A DNA stretch of 64,000 nucleotides from an uncultured Eremococcus sp. (GCA_943914835.1 CALUDO010000006.1:24717-88716); one strand, 5' to 3'; numbered from the stretch's first letter, positions 51,705 through 60,665 are shown. Translations and numbers: made by a program. Notes: generated from the sequence alone by a model not told the origin.

Positions 51705-52325
51705 ATGAGAAAACATTATAGGAAAATACTGAAGCCTATTGTCTTAGCCTTAGCCTTGTGTGGCTTGCAATCACTTCCTCTGGCTCAAGCGGAGGGCGAT
51801 TGGGTGCCGCCCATAATTTATGCTCCAGCTAAGTCTTATTCTAGAGACCTCCCGGCCAATCTAGTGGATGACGTTGTGGCGGTGGATAATTCGGGTGAGA
51901 GCTTAGAATTAAGGGTTGTAAATTATGATAATCCGAGTCAAGTGGACTTTTCAGGCTATCAAGACGGGGTTTATTATGTTGAATATGAAGCCTTTGATGC
52001 AGCGGGCAATCGCGGCAAGTTAATCCGTCCCATTTATGTAGGGGAGAGTCAGACTGGACTTGATATAACGAGTCCTGAATTGATGAGTGAGCCAATAACG
52101 ATTCACGTTGGGGATTATGCTAGTGTAGAGACTTTTGAAGCTAGTCGTTTGTCAGTTTCAGCAATTGATCAAGAAGATGGGGATATTACCAGCCAATTGA
52201 TCTTGACTCAGGCATCTAAAACGAGTCTTGATGTTACTAGCCCAGGGCATTATTTAGTAGAATGGTATGTGACCGATTCATCTGGGAACCCAGCTTTTAT
52301 CGAGCAGACAATTTTTGTTAAATAG
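51705..52325 (+). CDS. Secreted protein with two Ig-like (DUF5011-type) domains
   Basis: A 206-residue exported protein. The signal peptide (KPIVLALALCGLQSLPLAQAEG) probably ends after AQA near residue 29. Two repeats follow: about 35-112, with VVAVDNSGESLELRV and YEAFDAAGNRGKL, and about 122-206, with AIDQEDGDITSQLILTQ and WYVTDSSGNPAFIEQTI. Both show the D-x-D-G-D-I/T and D-x-S/A-GN-x patterns of bacterial Ig-like domains that decorate surface proteins. There is no sortase motif or membrane tail, so it is either released or held by another protein. A good ribosome site and a terminator make it a single-gene unit. Confidence 0.75.
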   Translation: MRKHYRKILKPIVLALALCGLQSLPLAQAEGDWVPPIIYAPAKSYSRDLPANLVDDVVAVDNSGESLELRVVNYDNPSQVDFSGYQDGVYYVEYEAFDAAGNRGKLIRPIYVGESQTGLDITSPELMSEPITIHVGDYASVETFEASRLSVSAIDQEDGDITSQLILTQASKTSLDVTSPGHYLVEWYVTDSSGNPAFIEQTIFVK

Positions 52326-52335
52326 AATGGTGTTA

Positions 52336-52369
52336 AGGATTAAGCGAGACTTAGTCCTTTTTGTTTTTT
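52336..52369 (+). terminator. Terminator after Ig-like protein gene
   Basis: AGGATTAAG with CTTAGTCCT (one G-U pair), 5-base loop, then TTTTTGTTTTTT. Confidence 0.85.
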
Positions 52370-52519
52370 GTAGGCTAAATCAACTGCTTGAGGAAGAGAG
52401 GATTGCTTTTAGAACGTGAAGAAGTCATGATATTTAGGGCTGATCTTGAACTAATGTATTTGATGCGCGATTAATAGCAAGAATAAGTGTTAATTTGTAA
52501 TGAGATTAGGAGCAAGTAA

Positions 52520-53662
52520 ATGAAAAGATCAACTTTTTTCTTGGGAGCTGGCATAGTTTCCCTCCCCCTTATCTACCGCCGCCGATACCAGACTCGTTTT
52601 CCCTTGAAAGCCGAGTCAAATATAGAAGACGACCTTTCACAATCTAGTTACTGGCAGTCTTTACCAATAGATTGGGTTAAGGAGAATGAATATTATGAGA
52701 AGATGGTAAGTCAGGTGCAAACTTACCTGGAGGATCACCTCCGAGCAGGAAGGATCAATTCTCATGGGCAACCTTTGGCCTATAATGTTTACTCTTTAGA
52801 TAATCCAGTGGCCAGTGTAGTGATTGTTCATGGCTTTAATGAATTTAAGGAAAAGTACCAGGAGCTCATTTATTATCTCCTGCAAGCTAATATCGAAGTG
52901 TTTATTTATGACCAACGGGGGCATGGCCAATCACGTCAAGCTCCCCTAAATACTCAAATTTCTGTTCAATCATTTGAGGAATATCAAATGGATCTTTCTA
53001 GCTTTATAGACCAGGTGGTTATTCCCCAAGCTCACTCTTCTTACCGAGTACTCCTATCTCATTCCATGGGCGGGGCGGTGTCTTTAAATTATCTAGAAAA
53101 TCATAGTCAAGTGTTTCACAGAGCTATTTTTAATTCTCCCATGTTTAGAATTAACTTTGGGCGTCTAGAGGAAGCCTATGTGGCCCTTTTAGCTCAAGGT
53201 ATGGTCGGTATGGGCTTAGGCCGAGTTTATATACCTGGTACCCGACCCTTAAAGTTAAAGGGAATGGATCGCTCGCTTGATTTTGCTCAATTGTCACGGT
53301 CTATCCCTAGGACGGCCTATGCTACAGCCTTAAATCATCACCTTCATGAACCCATCACACAGGGAGGGAGTTACCAGTGGCTCCAGGCAGCTATGGATTG
53401 TGATCGCCGTATTCTTGATCCAGCCCAATTGAAGGAAGTAGACTTGCCTGTCATGTTAATTCGGGCTGAAAAGGACCAAATTATTGATAATAAAGGAATC
53501 TATACAGTAAGCGAGGCCCTGGAAAACGTCAACCAGTGGCTAGTGCCTGAGGGAGAACACGAGAATTTTATGGACTTGGATTCTTATTTCTTACCTTTAG
53601 TGGGAGAAATCATAGCCTTTATCACGCAAGATAATCGAAGAGATAGGGCTATTAAGTTTTAG
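52520..53662 (+). CDS. Alpha/beta hydrolase, lysophospholipase-like
   Basis: A 380-residue serine hydrolase of the Hydrolase_4/monoacylglycerol lipase type. A short hydrophobic N-terminus (STFFLGAGIVSLPLIY), followed by Arg residues, may anchor it at the membrane. Core motifs: VIVHGFNEFKEKY near residue 105 (oxyanion HG), IYDQRGHGQSRQ near 133, and the nucleophile elbow SHSMGGAVS near 181. The likely acid Asp is in RAEKDQIIDN near 318 and the His in EGEHENFMD near 350. The substrate is probably a lipid ester; this is family knowledge, not shown here. The gene stands alone. Confidence 0.85.
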   Translation: MKRSTFFLGAGIVSLPLIYRRRYQTRFPLKAESNIEDDLSQSSYWQSLPIDWVKENEYYEKMVSQVQTYLEDHLRAGRINSHGQPLAYNVYSLDNPVASVVIVHGFNEFKEKYQELIYYLLQANIEVFIYDQRGHGQSRQAPLNTQISVQSFEEYQMDLSSFIDQVVIPQAHSSYRVLLSHSMGGAVSLNYLENHSQVFHRAIFNSPMFRINFGRLEEAYVALLAQGMVGMGLGRVYIPGTRPLKLKGMDRSLDFAQLSRSIPRTAYATALNHHLHEPITQGGSYQWLQAAMDCDRRILDPAQLKEVDLPVMLIRAEKDQIIDNKGIYTVSEALENVNQWLVPEGEHENFMDLDSYFLPLVGEIIAFITQDNRRDRAIKF

Positions 53663-53701
53663 GGCTTCCTTTGATGGTTCGAATTTTTGCTTAATTAAAT
53701 G

Positions 53702-53744
53702 AAAAAAGCGCTCCCTGACCAGTTGATCTGGCTAGGGGGCGCTT
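53702..53744 (-). terminator. Rho-independent terminator after degV gene
   Basis: An approximately 15-bp stem AAGCGCTCCCTGACCAG with CTGGCTAGGGGGCGCTT (with G-U pairs and one mismatch). Six A on the plus-strand left side give the T tail when read on the minus strand. Confidence 0.85.
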
Positions 53745-53770
53745 GATGGTGTATCGTGAAAGGTCTAGGG

Positions 53771-54631
53771 CTAGTCTCTAGACCTACTTACACCAACCTG
53801 GTAACCTACAATAATACCTTCTTTTTCAGCATAGAAACTGCATAGACCGCTCATTTCAACCACCTGAATACTTTCAGGTTGATATTTACTCTGAAATTGA
53901 CTTTTGATTTCTTCAGCTAACTTAGGGTTTAAAGCATGTGATATTTCCACAGGGCCACCTTGGTAGCCATTCTTTTCAATTTCTTTGAAAAGAACTCTTA
54001 TCGCACGTTTACTACCTCTCGCTTTATCAGCTAGTTCAAGATGACCGTCATCTGACCGCTTACCAACTAGATGGATGTTTAAGAGGCCAATCATTTGACC
54101 CAAAATTTTATTGACGCGGCCATTCTTGACCAAGTTATCAACATTTTTGAGTATATAGTTAGTGTTGGTTTTGTAGCTATCCACTTGGTCAACCATTTCC
54201 TGGAAGGAGAGGCCTTTTTGGGCTAAGTCAAAGGCGTGCCGAACTTGTACATTCATTTCACTGCCGGCTGATTTTGTATCTACAATATGGATATTAATAT
54301 CAGGGTGACTTTCGGCTAGCATTTGTTTGGCTAGATTAGCTGAGTTGAAAGAGCCAGATACATTGCTTGAAAGGGTGAAGCAGATAATATTCTCGGCTCC
54401 TTGGAATTCTTTGGCGTAATGATCAGGTGGGGGACAAGCAGAGGAGTTGGCGCGAGTAGACTGGCTAAGTTTATCTTGAACCAGATCTAGACTTAAGTTC
54501 TCGTCATCAATAAAAACTTGGTGGTCAATATTTAGCATTAAAGGAATATAAGCATAGGCCACTTGATCCTGACGAGCTTCTAGATGGCGGATATCACAAC
54601 CTGAGTCCGCAATAATCTTCCATTTATACAT
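53771..54631 (-). CDS. DegV family fatty-acid-binding protein
   Basis: A 286-residue DegV/FakB-like protein. Family members bind a fatty acid and in many Firmicutes present it to the kinase FakA for incorporation into phospholipids. Typical marks: WKIIADSGCDI at the N-terminus, STRANSSACPPPDHY near 77, CFTLSSNVSGSFNSANLA near 102 and VDTKSAGSEM near 136. GGAGGTG precedes the ATG. It is transcribed divergently from the PssA-like gene. FakA is not in this window. Confidence 0.92.
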   Translation of the reverse strand: MYKWKIIADSGCDIRHLEARQDQVAYAYIPLMLNIDHQVFIDDENLSLDLVQDKLSQSTRANSSACPPPDHYAKEFQGAENIICFTLSSNVSGSFNSANLAKQMLAESHPDINIHIVDTKSAGSEMNVQVRHAFDLAQKGLSFQEMVDQVDSYKTNTNYILKNVDNLVKNGRVNKILGQMIGLLNIHLVGKRSDDGHLELADKARGSKRAIRVLFKEIEKNGYQGGPVEISHALNPKLAEEIKSQFQSKYQPESIQVVEMSGLCSFYAEKEGIIVGYQVGVSRSRD

Positions 54632-54764
54632 GGGAACACCTCCATTTTCTTAAGTATAATCAATCTTGAGTCAGTCTGCAATGACAAAGTTAACCGCTAT
54701 ATATTGTTATTTGGCCCAGAAGCAAGTAGAATAAAGATGATCAATATCATAGAGAGGTGATTCC

Positions 54765-55406
54765 ATGCATAAAGTTAGAAAGTATTTATTAGGCGATTTC
54801 CACCAGTCACAATTAGCCATTCTTGTAGCCTTATTTTTTGCCATGTCTGGCCTAGGCTTTGCCTTAATTAAACAAAGCCATTATGCTTTTGCAGGCTTAA
54901 TTATAGCTACTTTGATTTATAAATTCTCGTATCGCTTTATCCAATTATATCAGCCAAGTGATCAAGAAATAGCCTTTACTTTGGAATTGGATGTTTTGGT
55001 ACGATTTATTGCTAATGGCTTGTTGCCAGCAGTCCTAATCTTACAGGTAACCCAAGCCAATAGTCTAGGTCTCCTCATTGCAATTCTATACACTATGGCT
55101 GTAGCCATTCGCATTGCCTATTTTAACCAAGGTGGTGACAACCACCAAGACTTGTATGAAAGGTATAGTGTCGGCTTACCGATCGAAACGTCAGCAATGA
55201 TTTTGCCTTTAATTTCTTTATTAGGTCATGTGATTGGTCCGGTGGCATTCGCAGTCCTATTTGCTTTAGTTTGCCTATTTTTAGCGGGAGCCTATATTGT
55301 GAATTTTCCAATTCCTAGAATTCCTGCTCAGTTTGAATTGGGAGTCATGATTGTTTTATTAGTCCTATCCTTTATACTCATCTGGGTGGGGCCGCTACCC
55401 TTGTAA
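54765..55406 (+). CDS. PssA-like membrane protein lacking the CDP-alcohol transferase motif
   Basis: A 213-residue protein with six or more hydrophobic helices. The order of segments follows phosphatidylserine synthase PssA: ELDVLVRFIANGLLPAVL (residues 74-91) corresponds to the ELDSLADLVSFGVAP region, RIAYFNQ (116-122) to RLxRFN, YSVGLPIETSA (134-144) to FxGLPxPxAA, and AYIVNFPIPRIP to the C-terminal end. The catalytic motif DGxxARx8GxxxDxxxD is mostly gone: its first part reads YKFSYRF, and only the Asp at residue 76 remains. A good ribosome site (GAGGTGATT) and an intact frame argue against a pseudogene. Function is unknown; activity as a synthase is unlikely. Confidence 0.6.
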   Translation: MHKVRKYLLGDFHQSQLAILVALFFAMSGLGFALIKQSHYAFAGLIIATLIYKFSYRFIQLYQPSDQEIAFTLELDVLVRFIANGLLPAVLILQVTQANSLGLLIAILYTMAVAIRIAYFNQGGDNHQDLYERYSVGLPIETSAMILPLISLLGHVIGPVAFAVLFALVCLFLAGAYIVNFPIPRIPAQFELGVMIVLLVLSFILIWVGPLPL

Positions 55407-55472
55407 GTCGATTTGTAAGTTAGGATGAAGGATTACCATGACGATAGCCTAATTATAGAAAGGAAGAGTCTA

Positions 55473-56852
55473 ATGCGTATTCTACATACGAATGATATTC
55501 ATGGGCATATAGAGAACTGGCCTGTAATTCAAGCTTATGTTGAAGAGAAGATTGCTTCCTACATAGCGGCTGACCAATCCTATTTGCTTATGGATATTGG
55601 CGATGCCATGGATACAGTTCACCCTTTGGTTGAAGCCAGTCAGGGACAAATTATGGTTGACCTCTTTAACCAATTAGGCTATGACATGGTAACCATCGGA
55701 AATAATGAGGGCTTGAATTTTACCTCTACCCAGTTAGGTAAGCTCTATGACCAGGCCGAATTTGATATTACTCTGGCTAATTTGCTAGACTTAAAGAGTC
55801 ATGATACGCCTCTTTGGGCTCAAGAGATAGTTTATAAGACAATAGATAACCATACTCTAGCTTTTATTGGCCTGACGGCCCCTTATGCAACATATTTTTT
55901 GAATGGTTATCAAATTTTGGACCCGTTTGAAGTTGTAGATACTCTGATCACTCAAATCCAAACGACCCGTCCAGATGTTGAAGGGATCGTATTGCTGTCC
56001 CACTTGGGAATCAACCGAGATCGAGAACTGGCAGAGGAATTCTCTGATTTGACCTTAATTATTGGGGCGCACACTCACCATGTCTTATTTGAAGGGGAGT
56101 GGGTCAACCAGACTTTATTAGCAGCCGCAGGAAAATATGGACAATATGTGGGTGAGATTGATTTAAATTATGATGATCAAAAAGGGGCATGGCAAGCTAG
56201 CGCACAAGTCAAGACCTTACAGCAAATAAAGAGGCAACTTACCAGTCCACCCAAGTCTCAAAGCTATGATGGGGAAGGGCGCTATCTTTTAAGACAAGAA
56301 GTCATAGCGCATGCCCATCACCCTTACTATGCTTTGGATTTATATGGATCTCAATCTTATATTCAAATGGCCTTGGAGGCTATTTCCTGGTATAGTAATA
56401 CAGATTTAGCCATGCTAAACTCTGGTCTTTTTCTAGCAGATATACCTCAGGGGCCTGTCACTTTAAATGAGCTTCATGAATCTTTACCCCATCCCATGCA
56501 TCTAGCCAGGGTGACCCTGACTGGGAGAGATTTAATCGATCTTTTAGAAGAAGTGGAACACCAGCGAGATGACTTAGAATATAAATTAATCCATGGACTG
56601 GGTTTTCGAGGGAAAGTTTTTGGAGAGGTTGTTTATCGCGGAATTGAATATGATTTAGAAAGTGACTTCTGGATGGCTCAAGGGAAGTTGATTCAAGAAC
56701 AAGAGACTTATCAATTGATTACAGTCGATCACTTGTGGTTCTTACCTTTCTTTCCAGCTTTGAGTCGGCAGGGGACTCCTGAACTTCTATTCCCTGACTT
56801 TATTCGCCATGTTGTTGGTCAATACCTTAAATATGTAAATGAAATGAAGTGA
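55473..56852 (+). CDS. Bifunctional metallophosphatase/5'-nucleotidase, YunD-like
   Basis: A 459-residue two-domain enzyme without a signal peptide, so cytoplasmic. The N-terminal calcineurin-like domain (about 1-250) has ILHTNDIHGHIENW, DIGDAMDT, TIGNNEG, LLSHLG and GAHTHHVLFEG. The C-terminal 5'-nucleotidase domain (about 280-455) shows LAMLNSGLFLADIPQG. It probably removes phosphate from nucleotides, and the family also includes sugar-nucleotide hydrolases. The start is ATG 55473 with GAAAGGAAGAG upstream. The yutD gene follows seven bases after its stop. Confidence 0.88.
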   Translation: MRILHTNDIHGHIENWPVIQAYVEEKIASYIAADQSYLLMDIGDAMDTVHPLVEASQGQIMVDLFNQLGYDMVTIGNNEGLNFTSTQLGKLYDQAEFDITLANLLDLKSHDTPLWAQEIVYKTIDNHTLAFIGLTAPYATYFLNGYQILDPFEVVDTLITQIQTTRPDVEGIVLLSHLGINRDRELAEEFSDLTLIIGAHTHHVLFEGEWVNQTLLAAAGKYGQYVGEIDLNYDDQKGAWQASAQVKTLQQIKRQLTSPPKSQSYDGEGRYLLRQEVIAHAHHPYYALDLYGSQSYIQMALEAISWYSNTDLAMLNSGLFLADIPQGPVTLNELHESLPHPMHLARVTLTGRDLIDLLEEVEHQRDDLEYKLIHGLGFRGKVFGEVVYRGIEYDLESDFWMAQGKLIQEQETYQLITVDHLWFLPFFPALSRQGTPELLFPDFIRHVVGQYLKYVNEMK

Positions 56853-56859
56853 TTGAAAG

Positions 56860-57567
56860 ATGTCAAAGAACAAAGAAAGTAAAGAAACCTTATCAGATCA
56901 GATTACAGAAATGCTCAGTGATATAGGGGACGACCTGGACTATAGCTTATCGGATATTCATCAGCTGGGTCCGGACCAGTTCTTGGTTGACCAGGATGAT
57001 TACCGTTTGGTTGTGAACTACCGTCAAGCTTTTGATCTAGACGCCTTTAAAGGTCGGTATGTAGATTACTACAGTAAATATGATTTCATCCTTGGGGACT
57101 GGGGCCATGAGAAACTACGTTTGAAAGGTTTTTATCGCTTGGGGCACCGCAAGGCTAAACCAGACCAGTTGATAAGTTTTCTTGATGAGTACCTAAAGGA
57201 GTATTGTAACTTTGGTTGTGCTTATTTCTTACTAGCCAAAGAAGCTGCTCTTGAAGCTTATGATAAGGATTTAGAAGAGTGGCAGACTCGGGAAGCTAAG
57301 AAATTAGCGCAAGCTCCCAAGTCTAGGGCCAAGCAAAGGGGACGGATTACCACTAAAACGAAAACAAAGTCAGCTAAGAAGCAGGATAAAAGCAAGACAG
57401 CTAAAGACTCTTTTACTTTCAAAAATCATAAATCGCAACCAAGTCAAGCAAAAAAAAAGTCTTCAAAAAAATTCCCTAAGCTAAAGACAGATACTCAAAG
57501 TAAAAAAAGACAAACGAGTCAAGCTAAAAACGGCAAAAAACATCAATTTAAAATTAAACAGAAATGA
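56860..57567 (+). CDS. YutD family protein with Lys/Ser/Gln-rich tail
   Basis: A 235-residue protein. Residues about 35-125 match YutD (DUF1027): YRLVVNYRQAFDLDAFKGRY and the following YDFILGDWGHEKLRLKGFY, with a CNFGCAYF cysteine pair near 112. From about residue 145 to the end it is a disordered-looking tail of Lys, Ser, Thr and Gln, extending well past the usual family length. YutD has no known function. It is followed by the HAD phosphatase and TIGR01906 genes, the same order seen in other lactic acid bacteria. Confidence 0.88.
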   Translation: MSKNKESKETLSDQITEMLSDIGDDLDYSLSDIHQLGPDQFLVDQDDYRLVVNYRQAFDLDAFKGRYVDYYSKYDFILGDWGHEKLRLKGFYRLGHRKAKPDQLISFLDEYLKEYCNFGCAYFLLAKEAALEAYDKDLEEWQTREAKKLAQAPKSRAKQRGRITTKTKTKSAKKQDKSKTAKDSFTFKNHKSQPSQAKKKSSKKFPKLKTDTQSKKRQTSQAKNGKKHQFKIKQK

Positions 57568-57583
57568 TTGGAGGACCTAGATA

Positions 57584-58363
57584 ATGACTAATTATCAAGG
57601 CTATTTACTAGATCTCGACGGGACAACATATTTTGGCAAGGACCGGATACCGACTGCAGAAGCCTTTATCTGTGACTTGATTAACCAGGAGATTCCCCTC
57701 CAATTCGTAACCAATAACGCGACCCGGTCACCACAAGAGATTGCCACTCGCTTAAATCAGGATTATGGGATACCAGCCAAAGAAGACATGATTTATACCT
57801 CTACTATAGCCATGATTGATTATTTGAAGCTCCATGATCCCCAAGCTAGTCTATACGTTGTGGGGGAAGCAGCTTTGAAAGATCAATTAGTAGCCGCAGG
57901 CTATAGACTGACCCAGGGACAGGATGCAGATATTGTGGTCCAGGCCTTGGATCGGCAAGCCAATTATCAAAGTCTGGCTGGGGCTGTAAGTAATATATTA
58001 GCGGGGGCTAAATTCTATGTCACTAATCAAGATACCTTGATTCCAACCGAAGCAGGGATGTTTCCTAGTTCAGGTGCTTTAACAGCTTTCATTGAGTATG
58101 CTAGTGGAGTGAGCCCCATGGTCATCGGCAAACCCAATCCATTGATTATTGATGGGGCAGTTCAACGCCTTGGTCTGGAAAACCACCAAGTTCTGCTGAT
58201 TGGAGACAATTATCAAACGGATATTCAAGCGGGAATACAAGCTGGAGTGGATACCTTGATGGTTCTAACAGGAGTTTCAACCAAAGAAGACTTGGCTAAG
58301 TTTGACGCTCAACCGACTTATCTTCGAAATGATTTGTCAGAATGGGAACTAAGTCATGACTAG
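57584..58363 (+). CDS. HAD family hydrolase, TIGR01457/NagD-like (YutF)
   Basis: A 259-residue HAD superfamily phosphatase with a C2 cap. Motif I LLDLDGTTYFG near residue 8 carries the nucleophilic Asp; motif II is FVTNNATRSP near 40; motif IV IGDNYQTDIQAG near 206 carries acidic metal ligands. The substrate is a small phosphate ester, perhaps a nucleotide or sugar phosphate as for NagD, but it is not identifiable from sequence. GGAGGACC precedes it, and its 3' end overlaps the next gene by eight bases. Confidence 0.92.
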   Translation: MTNYQGYLLDLDGTTYFGKDRIPTAEAFICDLINQEIPLQFVTNNATRSPQEIATRLNQDYGIPAKEDMIYTSTIAMIDYLKLHDPQASLYVVGEAALKDQLVAAGYRLTQGQDADIVVQALDRQANYQSLAGAVSNILAGAKFYVTNQDTLIPTEAGMFPSSGALTAFIEYASGVSPMVIGKPNPLIIDGAVQRLGLENHQVLLIGDNYQTDIQAGIQAGVDTLMVLTGVSTKEDLAKFDAQPTYLRNDLSEWELSHD

Positions 58364-58976
58364 GGCACGGCAAATAGTATACTTAGGGATTCTAATTCTA
58401 GCCTCTCTCTCATTATCTGTTACTCTAGTGATTGTTTTTTCCCCTTTCATATACCATGTTAGTCTGTCCTGGTTAAATCTAGAAGAAGTCTCTGGGCTGT
58501 CTGAAGCGGCCTTGATGCAGAATTTTAGGGATATGTGGACTTACTTAATCAATCCCATTTCCCGTTCCTTTTCCTTTACTGATTTCTCGGCGTCTCCACA
58601 GGGACTTCAACATTTTGCGGATGTTAAAGGCCTCATGTTAGCTAACTTTATTCTGACTATCGTAGGGCTTTTCGTTAGTTACCGGGTGATTCATTTCATT
58701 CACCAGAAACGTAAAAAGCGGTATTTCAAACATAGTATCCAGTGGGCCTATTTACTTCCACTTGGTTTTCTGCTTATTGCAATCTTAGCTTTTGAACCTC
58801 TCTTTCTTCTGTTTCATCAAATTTTCTTTCGGAATGATTACTGGGTCTTCAATCCTTTGACCGATCCAATTATTAGTGTCTTGCCACAAGAATTTTTCTT
58901 GATTTGTTTTGTCGCCATCGTCATTATTTATGAGATCATTATCATGGTCATGAATCAATGCATCCAAAGAAAGTAA
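58356..58976 (+). CDS. TIGR01906 family integral membrane protein
   Basis: A 206-residue protein with about four hydrophobic segments and a large loop after the first (residues about 35-85, FRDMWTYLINPISRSFSFTDF). It matches the TIGR01906 family seen only in Firmicutes, of unknown function. It overlaps the HAD gene (ATGACTAG) and is thus translationally coupled. Basic residues after helix 2 (HQKRKKRYFKH) suggest that side faces the cytoplasm. Confidence 0.85.
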   Translation: MTRARQIVYLGILILASLSLSVTLVIVFSPFIYHVSLSWLNLEEVSGLSEAALMQNFRDMWTYLINPISRSFSFTDFSASPQGLQHFADVKGLMLANFILTIVGLFVSYRVIHFIHQKRKKRYFKHSIQWAYLLPLGFLLIAILAFEPLFLLFHQIFFRNDYWVFNPLTDPIISVLPQEFFLICFVAIVIIYEIIIMVMNQCIQRK

Positions 58977-58980
58977 ATCA

Positions 58981-59017
58981 AAAAACCCCCAAGCTTAAGT
59001 CAAAACTAAGCTTGGGG
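58981..59017 (-). terminator. Intrinsic terminator, mainly for pgpA
   Basis: A perfect 11-bp stem CCCCAAGCTTA with TAAGCTTGGGG around a 9-base loop. Five A on the left give a T tail on the minus strand. It sits between two converging genes and may weakly stop the plus-strand operon too. Confidence 0.8.
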
Positions 59018-59042
59018 ATTAGATTTATGGTCAAGAAAACTC

Positions 59043-59567
59043 TTACTGGTCTATTTTCTGGATAGCAGGTTGAGCATGGGCAATTCGGCTAGCTGCCGCT
59101 GCCGCTATGGCTCCCACGATATCATCAATAAAGGTATTGCATTGGGAGTGTCCCTTTTTATCGTTTAAGGTTCCGATAATACCAGGTTTTACCTTATCAA
59201 CATATCCAAAGTTGGTTAAACCTATTGATCCGTATACATTGACAATAGAAAGAACATTAATTTCGTCAATGCCGTAAAGCCCTTCATCTCGCATGAGAAG
59301 GTCGGTTAACTCGGGGGAGAAGACGCCACTTTCGGCGGCCATGTCAATTTCAATCCCTGTGATGATCGCGTTTTGAACTTCACGTTTGTTCATAACAGCA
59401 TAAATATTTTCTAGACAGTTTTCAATGGTAAGAGAAGGAACGTAGTCCTTTTGTAAATCATATACAATTTCAGCAACAGCCTCTAAGGTGACCCCACGCT
59501 CTTTCAAAAGGGCATAGGCTTTATCTTTCAGGACAGTATCATGAATTACCTTGTTCTTATCAGTCAT
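59043..59567 (-). CDS. Phosphatidylglycerophosphatase A family protein (YutG-like)
   Basis: A 174-residue protein of the PgpA superfamily as represented by B. subtilis YutG. Conserved stretches: VPSLTIENCLENI near residue 45, ITGIEIDMAAE near 68, and LNDKKGHSQCNTFIDDIVGAIAAA near 133-156, whose Asp/Asn residues probably bind metal. Expected reaction: removal of phosphate from phosphatidylglycerol phosphate. Members of this soluble subgroup lack the membrane helices of the E. coli enzyme, so the activity is less certain. It is the last gene of a three-gene minus-strand unit. Confidence 0.85.
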   Translation of the reverse strand: MTDKNKVIHDTVLKDKAYALLKERGVTLEAVAEIVYDLQKDYVPSLTIENCLENIYAVMNKREVQNAIITGIEIDMAAESGVFSPELTDLLMRDEGLYGIDEINVLSIVNVYGSIGLTNFGYVDKVKPGIIGTLNDKKGHSQCNTFIDDIVGAIAAAAASRIAHAQPAIQKIDQ

Positions 59568-59600
59568 AGTCTTTCCTTTCTTTGGTATGCAGGGTCTAAT

Positions 59601-60650
59601 CTAATGGTTGGAATGAATGGGGGCAATATTGGTATTTGGATCAATATATAGTAAGGCTGAATTTACAGCCATGGGGGCTTCCCCGAATCCGGTTGCAATC
59701 AGTTTCGTTCGTCCTGGGTAATAAGTACAGTCACCTAGGGCAAAAATACCTGGAATAGAGCTTTCCATTCGGGCATTCACCTTGATGGCATTGCGGTCGA
59801 TTTCAAGATTCCATTCCTTCAAATGGTTTAGGGAGGAGGTGAAACCGTAGGACACGATCAAGTGATCAATATCAAGGGTGATTAGGTCTTCGCTACGAGC
59901 TTTCTGGATTTGAAGGCCAGTGAGTTTGCCCGCTTCCTGACCTATTAAAGACTTGGGTAAGAAGGGGGTGAATTGCTGGACCCGCGATTGGTTTAGGGCT
60001 TGGACAGAAGCCTCATGGGCCCTAAAGCGAGGACGCCGGTGGATTAAATAGACTGTATCAGCAATAGGCTCTAAACTCAGGGCCCAGTCAAGTGCTGAAT
60101 CTCCTCCGCCTGTGATAGCTACCCGTTGGCCTTTGAATTGATCAAGCTGGTGATTGTAGTAATGAACGTAATGGTTTTCCCAGCTGTCTGGTAGGTCTAT
60201 AGTTAATTTACGAGGGCTGAAAGCCCCGTTACCAGTGGCTATAATGACAGTTCTGGATAGGTGGCAGGTGGTTTGAGTGTATAGTTTGAAATAATTTTCT
60301 TCCGCTTGAGGCGGTAGGATTTGTTTGACTGTTTCACCAGTACAAATGGTAGGAGAATAGGCTTGAGCTTGGTCAAGTAATTGCTTAGTTAGCTGACGCC
60401 CTGAGATGGAAGGGATAGCGGGCACATCATGAATGGCCTTGTCAGCATAGAGGTGGTTGGTTTGACCACCCAATTCGTCTAAACTTTCAATAATTTTGGT
60501 TTTGGCAGTCCTTAGGCCAGCATAAAAGGCGGTAAACATCCCAACAGGGCCCCCGCCTATAATTGTAATATCATATATGTCACTTGAATCAGTGGACTTA
60601 TCACTTATTTGCTGAACCTGTGATCTTTGCACTTTGTCTTTTTCTAACAA
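59601..60650 (-). CDS. Ferredoxin/flavodoxin-NADP+ reductase, thioredoxin reductase-like (YumC type)
   Basis: A 349-residue FAD enzyme with FAD loop ITIIGGGPVGMFTAFYAG near residue 28 and NADP loop VAITGGGDSALDWALSL near 177; a final FAD motif GIFALGDCTYYPG lies near 305. It lacks the CxxC redox pair of thioredoxin reductase, marking it as the bacterial FNR type that moves electrons between NADPH and ferredoxin or flavodoxin. The start is TTG, with AAAGGTGTGA upstream; the first 25 residues are polar and not conserved in the family. Located between the PAP2-like and pgpA genes. Confidence 0.9.
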   Translation of the reverse strand: MLEKDKVQRSQVQQISDKSTDSSDIYDITIIGGGPVGMFTAFYAGLRTAKTKIIESLDELGGQTNHLYADKAIHDVPAIPSISGRQLTKQLLDQAQAYSPTICTGETVKQILPPQAEENYFKLYTQTTCHLSRTVIIATGNGAFSPRKLTIDLPDSWENHYVHYYNHQLDQFKGQRVAITGGGDSALDWALSLEPIADTVYLIHRRPRFRAHEASVQALNQSRVQQFTPFLPKSLIGQEAGKLTGLQIQKARSEDLITLDIDHLIVSYGFTSSLNHLKEWNLEIDRNAIKVNARMESSIPGIFALGDCTYYPGRTKLIATGFGEAPMAVNSALLYIDPNTNIAPIHSNH

Positions 60651-60665
60651 GTAATCACACCTTTA

